Shown here piece by piece: positions 4,903-10,190 of a stretch of DNA of 10,190 nucleotides. Below the pieces are notes generated by a model. The model was not told the DNA's origin and ran no database searches. It saw only the letters and a program-made list of their open reading frames with translations. The stretch covers positions 1-10,190 of the forward strand of contig JAFGCA010000604.1 in the NCBI GenBank assembly GCA_016932895.1, in the 5' to 3' direction. Made by a program: the position numbers and the translations under genes. The stretch's first letter is position 1; each line of letters opens with the position of its first letter. This DNA comes from Sedimentisphaerales bacterium. Lineage in GTDB: Bacteria > Planctomycetota > Phycisphaerae > Sedimentisphaerales > SG8-4.

Positions 4903-7064
4903 AGCCGCCCCCGGAAGACAATCCGTACCAGATGCCGACCGCCAGCGGTTTCGGGCCGGAGGGATCCGGCCTCGGCGCCGTCCCGGAAGTCACGGGATAT
5001 GAAATCCTCGGAGTGCTCGACGAGGGGGGCATGGGCGTGGTCTACCTGGCCCGACAGACGCACCCCATCCGGCGCCGGGTGGCCATGAAGGTAATCAAGC
5101 CCGGCATGGACTCCCGACAGGTCCTCGCCCGCTTCGAGACCGAGCGCCAGGCACTGGCCCTGCTCGATCATCCCAACATCGCCCAGGTCCACGACGCCGG
5201 AGCCACCAGGGACGGTCGCCCCTATTTTGCGATGGAATACGTCAAGGGCCTGCCCATCACCGACTACTGCGATCGCGAGAAGCTCGAGCTGGACGAAAGG
5301 CTCTCGCTGTTCAAACACGTCTGCGAAGCGGTCCAGCACGCTCATCAAAAAGGCATCATCCACCGTGACATCAAACCTTCCAACCTCCTGGTGTACACCG
5401 AGGGCAACGAGGCCATTGTCAAGATCATCGACTTCGGCGTGGCCAAGGCCATCGGTCCGTCCCTCACGGGCGGGACGCTCTACAGCGAAGCCGGCCAGTT
5501 TGTGGGCACACCCGAGTACATGAGCCCCGAGCAGGCGGACATGGCGTCCCAGGACATCGACACGCGTTCGGACATCTACTCGCTCGGCGCCGTTTTGTAC
5601 GAGCTGCTGACCGGCGTCCTGCCCTTCGAGAGCGAAACGCTGCGCGAAGGGGGTATCGAGCACATCCGCCACGTCATCCGCGACGAAAATCCCAAAACAC
5701 CCAGCACTCGTTTGACGAGCCTCGGGCAGCGCGCCGCGTCGGTGGCGCAGAACCGCCGCACCCAGGTAGGCACGCTGGCCCGCCGTCTGCACAAAGAGCT
5801 GGAATGGATCCCGCTCAAGGCCATGCGCAAGGAACGAAGCCGCCGGTACCGATCCGCGGCCGAGCTCGCCGACGACATCCAGAACTACCTCGACGGGGCC
5901 CCTCTCTCGGCGGGGCCCGAGTCCACGCTGTACCTGGTCCGCAAGTTCGTGGCCCGCAACCGCGCTCTGGTGGCAGGGGTCGCGACCGTGCTGCTCGTGC
6001 TGATCGCCGGCGTGGTCGTCTCGACGTATTTCGCGATCTGCGCCGAATCCGCCCGCATCGAGGCCCAGGCCGTCAGCAATTTCCTGCGCTACGACCTCCT
6101 CACGTCGGTCAGCGGCGGCGACCCAAACGCAACCGTCCGGTCCATCCTTGACACCGGGACGCAGAGACTCGAAGGCAAATACCCCGGCCAGCCGCTCGTG
6201 GAGGCGTGGCTGAGACAGACGCTTGGATGCGCGTATCTGGCGCTCGGGCTGGATGAGAAGGCCCAATCGCATCTGACCCGGGCGCGGGACATCTACCAGG
6301 ACCGGCTGGGCGCCGAGAGCCAGGCCACCTCGGCGTGTCTGATCGATCTGGGCTGGGTCTATTTCCGCCAGGGCCAATACGACCGGGCCACAGGGCTCTT
6401 GATGCAGGCAAAGAACATCCGGCAGCGAATGGGGGGACGCGAACATTCCGACGTGCTCAAGTTGCTCATTCTGCTGGGACGTGGATATCATAGGCAAGGT
6501 CTTCTGGAGCAGGCAGCAGCCCAATTCCAGGAGGCCCTGGAAACGGACTTGCGCATTCTCGGCCGGGAGAGCCCGAACCGGGTGCTCTGCATGTCTCTGC
6601 TCGCCGACGTTCGCCGGGATCAGAAGAGATACAAGGACGCCGAGAGACTGTGCGAGGACGTACTGAGCATTTGTCACCACAACCTGGGCGAGAAGAGCCC
6701 GCACACACTGGAAGCGAAGAGCAAACTCGCGATCGTGTACATCAATCAGGAACGCTACTTGGAGGCGGAACCCCTTTGCCGCACGGCACTGGAGACCTGT
6801 CGCGAAGTGCTGGACGCCGACGCCGAACTGACCGTAATTTTGATGAACAATCTGGGGCGCATCTGCAAGGAGCAGAAGCACTACGATGAAGCCCTGAAAC
6901 TCCTGCTCGAAGCGGCCGAGAGACATACTCTCCTGGAAGGCAAGCCCAATCCCGTCACCGTCGACCACCTGATTGACATCTACACGACCCTGGGCCAATC
7001 CGAAGAGGCCGAGAAGTGGAGGGCAAAACGGCCGGAAATGGAAGACCCGAATGAAGAAAAATAG
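4899..7064 (+). CDS. Transmembrane Ser/Thr protein kinase with C-terminal TPR repeats
   Basis: From ATG 4899 this is a 721-residue Hanks-type kinase. The kinase domain (about 33-332) shows EGGMGVVYLA (42-51), the ATP-binding lysine in VAMKVIK (K64), the helix-C glutamate E82, the catalytic loop HRDIKPSN (155-162, D157), DFG (178-180) and GTPEYMSPEQ (203-212), so it should be active. One oddity is that the first glycine of the GxGxxG loop is D41. A proline-rich N-terminus (1-30) precedes it. One membrane helix spans about 356-380, flanked by KFVARNR on the cytoplasmic side. Residues 430-705 contain successive 42-residue, kinesin-light-chain-like TPR units (for example LGCAYLALGLDEKAQSHL, LGWVYFRQGQYDRATGLL). 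This layout places the TPRs on the far side of the membrane, suggesting sensing or protein docking. It probably phosphorylates products of its own operon, including the sigma factor. Confidence 0.9.
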   Translation: MKPPPEDNPYQMPTASGFGPEGSGLGAVPEVTGYEILGVLDEGGMGVVYLARQTHPIRRRVAMKVIKPGMDSRQVLARFETERQALALLDHPNIAQVHDAGATRDGRPYFAMEYVKGLPITDYCDREKLELDERLSLFKHVCEAVQHAHQKGIIHRDIKPSNLLVYTEGNEAIVKIIDFGVAKAIGPSLTGGTLYSEAGQFVGTPEYMSPEQADMASQDIDTRSDIYSLGAVLYELLTGVLPFESETLREGGIEHIRHVIRDENPKTPSTRLTSLGQRAASVAQNRRTQVGTLARRLHKELEWIPLKAMRKERSRRYRSAAELADDIQNYLDGAPLSAGPESTLYLVRKFVARNRALVAGVATVLLVLIAGVVVSTYFAICAESARIEAQAVSNFLRYDLLTSVSGGDPNATVRSILDTGTQRLEGKYPGQPLVEAWLRQTLGCAYLALGLDEKAQSHLTRARDIYQDRLGAESQATSACLIDLGWVYFRQGQYDRATGLLMQAKNIRQRMGGREHSDVLKLLILLGRGYHRQGLLEQAAAQFQEALETDLRILGRESPNRVLCMSLLADVRRDQKRYKDAERLCEDVLSICHHNLGEKSPHTLEAKSKLAIVYINQERYLEAEPLCRTALETCREVLDADAELTVILMNNLGRICKEQKHYDEALKLLLEAAERHTLLEGKPNPVTVDHLIDIYTTLGQSEEAEKWRAKRPEMEDPNEEK

Positions 7065-7089
7065 GGGTGGTCGTCGTCACGGCCACCCC
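7055..7089 (-). terminator. Intrinsic terminator of the dehydrogenase-isomerase-transporter operon
   Basis: A 10-bp stem (7064-7073 with 7080-7089, one T-G wobble, 6-nt loop) has GGGGTGG/CCACCCC at its base. On the minus strand it begins 22 nt after the transporter stop codon and is followed by a T-rich run, TATTTTTCTTC. The left arm begins at the last base of the kinase stop codon, so the same hairpin also closes the convergent plus-strand operon; there the following tract (GTTGATTCCGTTTG) is poor in T, so termination would be weaker. Confidence 0.8.
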
Positions 7090-7110
7090 GGTTGATTCCG
7101 TTTGAGTGCG

Positions 7111-8313
7111 TCAGACAGCGCCGCGGAAGAACAGCAGCAAAGCCAGCACGCACACCAACATAATCGCGCCCGGCACCGTCCAGACCTTTGACCACTGGAA
7201 CTGCCCCTCCACGCGGCACTTGTCCATCACGATACCGGCAAGCTGCGTCCCCAGGAACAGCCCGATGCCGCTCTGCGCCGTGAAGATCAGCGCCTGCATG
7301 GAACCGCCGGCCCCTTCGGGCGCGACGCTGCCGGCGAACATCTGACCGGCGATAATGAAGAACACGTACGCCAGACCATGAAACGCCTGCGAGACAACAA
7401 TCGCCCAGCGCGGCCTCGGACTGACGTAGATGATATACATAATCAGCCAACTGGCCGCACCAATGGGCAGCACCCATCGGTAGCCGGCATTCTTCACCAG
7501 CCAGTTGAGCACGAACAGCGTCGCCAGCGCCTGGCAGGCCTGGGCAATCGCCATCGAGGCCGGCACATTCTTCGCCGGAATCTTGTTGTCCTGCATAAAC
7601 TGGGCGGTCCCGAGGAAATAGAACTGCATCATGCCCGCGGCCGCCATTGAGATCAGCAAAAAGACCAGGAAGCTGGGACTGCGCAACATCCCCAGAACAT
7701 CCTGCATGGGACTACCACCGGTGTTCTCCGGCGGCGTGCTCGGCATGAAGCCGCCGCAAACCACCGCCATGACCACCGACAGAACGGCTGCCAGAACCAG
7801 GCAGTCCCGCCCCTCTTCCCCGGTCTTGAAGATCCAGCGCCAGCCGGTCAGAAAGTAGCCCGCCAGGGCCCACGCGATCGGAGCCCACATGAAGATGAAA
7901 GCAGACTGCGCCGCATCGACACCGTTCTTGGTCAGATGGTAGAACATCAACGAATTGACCAGGGGCAGCGTCGCGGCATAACAGAGCGAGTACAGAAGGA
8001 TCACCGTAAAGAGCGACTTGAAGTCTTTCCTCCAGCCGGCGATGAACAGCAGAAGCACGCCCACGAGATGGGCCGCTGCCAGGATGAACTCCGTGTTGAC
8101 GTGCTTGTCGGCCAGGTTGCCGGCCAGCAACGGCATGAAGATGCACGCCAACGGCAGCGCCGCGTAGATCCAGCCGGTCTGCTTGCCGCTGAACTTCAGC
8201 GGTCCCAGCAGCCGTGCCGCCAGCACGGGGTACCACGCGCCCCAGACCGCAAACTCCAGAAACATCAACGCGCTCAACTTCCAATACAGGGCCGAATCCA
8301 TCCCGAAGGTCAT
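7111..8313 (-). CDS. MFS transporter, nucleoside:H+ symporter-like family
   Basis: This 400-residue integral membrane protein has about twelve hydrophobic segments (near 10-33, 47-67, 75-93, 100-122, 136-157, 170-189, 213-235, 255-274, 281-297, 303-326, 338-364, 378-396) with a polar central loop at 191-212. The N-terminal MFLEFAVWGAWYPVL, with its WGAW motif, and GWIYAALPLACIFMPLLAGNLADK resemble the NupG-type nucleoside:H+ symporter branch. In planctomycetes such proteins often accompany sugar-modifying enzymes, so a sugar, polyol or nucleoside may be the substrate; it cannot be read from sequence. A strong AAGGAG (8320-8325) lies 6 nt before the ATG, which fixes the start. It is the last gene of its operon, 33 bp after the isomerase, and a terminator follows. 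Confidence 0.82.
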   Translation of the reverse strand: MTFGMDSALYWKLSALMFLEFAVWGAWYPVLAARLLGPLKFSGKQTGWIYAALPLACIFMPLLAGNLADKHVNTEFILAAAHLVGVLLLFIAGWRKDFKSLFTVILLYSLCYAATLPLVNSLMFYHLTKNGVDAAQSAFIFMWAPIAWALAGYFLTGWRWIFKTGEEGRDCLVLAAVLSVVMAVVCGGFMPSTPPENTGGSPMQDVLGMLRSPSFLVFLLISMAAAGMMQFYFLGTAQFMQDNKIPAKNVPASMAIAQACQALATLFVLNWLVKNAGYRWVLPIGAASWLIMYIIYVSPRPRWAIVVSQAFHGLAYVFFIIAGQMFAGSVAPEGAGGSMQALIFTAQSGIGLFLGTQLAGIVMDKCRVEGQFQWSKVWTVPGAIMLVCVLALLLFFRGAV

Positions 8314-8346
8314 ATCATTCTCCTTGAATCGCCGAGTTGTTAGCTA

Positions 8347-9162
8347 TCAGCCTGCCGCGGCCAGTGTGTCGATGGCCTGCTTGATGTCACCGAGGCGGTT
8401 GTCGCCTGCCTCGCGCTCGATCGCCATGGCGCCCGTGAATCCCACCTCGTCCAGAACCGCCAGGAACCGGTCCACGCCGACCTCGCCGGTGCCCCAGGGC
8501 ACCTCGGCCCCCCAGGTGCCGGGCTCTTTCGTTCGCGTGGCGTCCTTGACGTGCACGTGCCGAATCCACGGCGACAGGACGCGCACCGCCTCGACCGGAT
8601 CGCCCTTGTCGTAGAGGATCATGTTGGCCGGGTCGAAATTGACGCCGACGGCCTCGTGGTCGAGCTTCTCCAGAAACCCTCTCAGCTCCACAGCCGTCTC
8701 CTGCCCGGTCTCCAGCAACAGAGTCAGGCCGTTGTCTTTCGCGGCGTCGGCGAGCGTACGGATGCGGTCGTGGACCTTGGCCGCGTAGGCCGGGTCGCTC
8801 TCGTCCACGAAGCCCGCGTGCATGGCCAGGTACTTCACGCCCAGCTCGGCCGTCACTTTCGCGGCGCCGACGAACAGTTCGCGATTCTGCTCCCAGCAAT
8901 CATCCGGAACCACGCCGCCCGTGACTTTGATGGCCTCGAGCGAGGAATAATCCTCCTGCGGAAAATCGATCATCGTGCTCGTGATCGTCCAGCTCTGCGC
9001 CTTCATCGCTTCGAGCACCGCGCCGCTGCCGTCCTCCACCGCCGCACGCACGCCCAGATTCACGTGTTCCAGATTCAGTTCCTGCATCGCCTTGGCCACG
9101 CCCGCAACGTCCGCCTGGAGCGACCAACTGCACACACCGACAGGTCGATTTCTACATAGCAT
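8347..9162 (-). CDS. Sugar phosphate isomerase/epimerase-like TIM-barrel protein
   Basis: This 271-residue protein belongs to the xylose isomerase-like TIM-barrel (AP endonuclease 2) superfamily, whose members isomerise, epimerise or dehydrate sugars and inositols using a divalent metal. Putative metal ligands lie in the expected order on strand ends: E151 (LLLETGQE), D177 (VNFDPANM), the HVHVKD motif (202-207) and E249 (MAIERE). H115 (AMHAGF) and W224 (VPWGTGEVG) are also typical. The N-terminal VGVCSWSLQ is the first barrel strand. The start at 9162 is set by GGAG 8 nt upstream (9171-9174). The same frame stays open further upstream, but that stretch lies inside the dehydrogenase gene and is not translated as family sequence. 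It is 35 bp after the dehydrogenase and 33 bp before the transporter. The substrate is unknown. Confidence 0.87.
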   Translation of the reverse strand: MLCRNRPVGVCSWSLQADVAGVAKAMQELNLEHVNLGVRAAVEDGSGAVLEAMKAQSWTITSTMIDFPQEDYSSLEAIKVTGGVVPDDCWEQNRELFVGAAKVTAELGVKYLAMHAGFVDESDPAYAAKVHDRIRTLADAAKDNGLTLLLETGQETAVELRGFLEKLDHEAVGVNFDPANMILYDKGDPVEAVRVLSPWIRHVHVKDATRTKEPGTWGAEVPWGTGEVGVDRFLAVLDEVGFTGAMAIEREAGDNRLGDIKQAIDTLAAAG

Positions 9163-9170
9163 TTGAAATT

Positions 9171-9174
9171 CTCC
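9171..9174 (-). promoter_or_regulatory. Ribosome binding site deciding the isomerase start
   Basis: GGAG (minus strand) with an 8-nt spacer to ATG 9162. It lies in the 35-bp gap after the dehydrogenase stop and rules out the much longer open frame that runs back to 9909. Confidence 0.6.
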
Positions 9175-9197
9175 AATCTCCTTCGCGGTCGCGGCGA

Positions 9198-10190
9198 CTA
9201 TTTCAGCACGACCTTTACATTCTTTTCGATGGATTCCTTCTCGGCGTCCACGATTCGGACAGAGTCCCGCGATTGCTCCAGCGTCAGAACCTCGTCCACC
9301 GCCTCGCCCTGGACGCGTTTGGCGAAGTGGTCGATTTCGCGAGTGTACCCGTCGCCCGGCGCGACCTCCGGCGTAAACGGCTCGCCCTCGGCCGGACAGA
9401 CCCGAAACGCGGGATCGCGCGTCAGGTCGTAAACGATCGTCGCCTTCTCCAGCACCAGGTTGAAGCTCATCTCGAAGCCAAACCCCGGCGCCATGCCCCA
9501 GCCGCCTTCGGCGGTGACGACCTTGTCGTCGCCGTAGACGTACTGCGTGACGATATGGACGAGGTGCCCCCCGGCGGCCTTGCCACCGTGACTGCACACC
9601 GCCTGCGGGACGCCGAAAAGGTATTGCACGAAGTCCGTATCGTGGATGTGCAGATCCAGCGCGACCCCCCCGCTGCGGCTCTCGTCGACGAACCAGTTGT
9701 CGATGGCCCAGCCGGGCGGCGAACCCAACCGCTGCAGCATGGCCGCGACGACCTTGCCGTACTTGCCGCTGTCCACCAGTTCCTTGGCCTTGGCATACTC
9801 CGGCCAGAACCGCACGCAGTGCCCGATCTGCAAAACCTTGCCACTCTGCTGCGCCGCCGCGACCATCTGATCGCAGTCGGCGGCCGTCAGCGCCATCGGC
9901 TTCTCGCAAAGCACGTTGACCCCGCGCGACAGCGCCCGGGCGGTGAACTCGGGGTGAAGATACGTCGGCAGCGTCAGCGAAATCGCGTCCACCCCGGCCT
10001 TCTCCAGCATCGCATCGAAGTCCTGATACACCTCGATGCCCGTGAAGTCCATCCCGCTCTCGGCCCCGTCGATGTTGCCCACGTCCTTCTGGGCGTCCTC
10101 TTTGATGTTCGGGTTCGCATCGCAGATCGCGACCACCTGCGCATCCTCGCGCGCCTTCCAGCAGCGAAAATGCATCCGTCCCATGAATCC
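9198..10190 (-). CDS. Gfo/Idh/MocA family NAD(P)-dependent oxidoreductase (5' end outside window)
   Basis: The visible 330 residues cover nearly the whole enzyme. The window ends inside the Rossmann dinucleotide loop: the first codons read GFMGRMHF, the end of the usual GxGxMGxxH, so the start codon lies beyond 10190 and the ATG at 10184 is internal. Numbering from that internal Met, VVAICD (17-22) is the second strand with the acidic residue that contacts the cofactor ribose, CEKPMAL (93-99) is the family's EKP motif, and GGVALDLHIHDTDF (172-185) carries the Asp/His pair (D177, H181) of the C-terminal substrate domain. These enzymes oxidise or reduce a sugar or polyol hydroxyl. It precedes the isomerase and transporter in an apparent operon, so the three probably handle the same compound. 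The exact substrate cannot be assigned. Confidence 0.88.
   Translation of the reverse strand, partial: GFMGRMHFRCWKAREDAQVVAICDANPNIKEDAQKDVGNIDGAESGMDFTGIEVYQDFDAMLEKAGVDAISLTLPTYLHPEFTARALSRGVNVLCEKPMALTAADCDQMVAAAQQSGKVLQIGHCVRFWPEYAKAKELVDSGKYGKVVAAMLQRLGSPPGWAIDNWFVDESRSGGVALDLHIHDTDFVQYLFGVPQAVCSHGGKAAGGHLVHIVTQYVYGDDKVVTAEGGWGMAPGFGFEMSFNLVLEKATIVYDLTRDPAFRVCPAEGEPFTPEVAPGDGYTREIDHFAKRVQGEAVDEVLTLEQSRDSVRIVDAEKESIEKNVKVVLK

Noticed and set aside
4893..6998. A 701-codon open frame antisense to the kinase gene
   Set aside because: It mirrors the codon structure of the kinase gene, has no recognisable domain and no ribosome binding site; the plus strand encodes an intact kinase with all motifs.
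8347..9909. A 520-codon frame running from the isomerase back through the dehydrogenase gene
   Set aside because: Only the part from 9162 onward resembles a protein family. The upstream part overlaps the dehydrogenase in another frame and is arginine/glycine-rich shadow sequence; a good ribosome binding site lies just before 9162.

Overview
This 10.2 kb, GC-rich window looks like chromosomal DNA of a planctomycete, most likely class Phycisphaerae (Sedimentisphaerales-like). The evidence is a planctomycete-type ECF sigma factor next to a transmembrane Ser/Thr kinase with TPR repeats, a secreted protein with 'TYYWRVDE'-type Fn3-like repeats and a parallel beta-helix, and a Gfo/Idh dehydrogenase - TIM-barrel isomerase - MFS transporter cassette. 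The lineage is inferred from gene content alone; no rRNA or marker-gene comparison was possible.

Layout. (1) 1-246, minus strand: the 5' part of rplU (ribosomal protein L21), cut by the window edge, with a good sigma-70 type promoter at 291-319. (2) 399-1229, plus strand: a D-amino-acid aminotransferase divergent from rplU; the two share a short intergenic region with back-to-back promoter candidates. (3) 1284-1359: an imperfect palindromic dispersed repeat of the kind that often gives spurious 'IASAAKQS' peptides. (4) 1419-3140, minus strand: a secreted multidomain beta-helix protein, preceded by a leader that can fold into a three-way junction (3188-3242). (5) 3506-7064, plus strand: a likely signalling operon of ECF sigma factor, an unrecognised 177-residue protein, and a transmembrane Ser/Thr kinase with C-terminal TPRs; the last two overlap by ATGA. 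(6) A hairpin at 7064-7089 lies between the convergent kinase and transporter genes and is a good intrinsic terminator for the minus strand. (7) 7111-10190, minus strand: an operon of Gfo/Idh/MocA dehydrogenase (5' end outside the window), sugar-phosphate isomerase/epimerase-like protein and nucleoside:H+ symporter-like MFS transporter.

How the genes work together. The right-hand operon is probably an uptake and oxidation/isomerisation route for a sugar, polyol or nucleoside-like compound; the substrate cannot be read from sequence. The central operon joins a sigma factor to a membrane kinase whose TPR half probably lies outside the cytoplasm. The sigma factor has an unusually non-acidic region 2.2, which makes activation by phosphorylation a testable idea. 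The 177-residue protein between them is the least understood part of the window.
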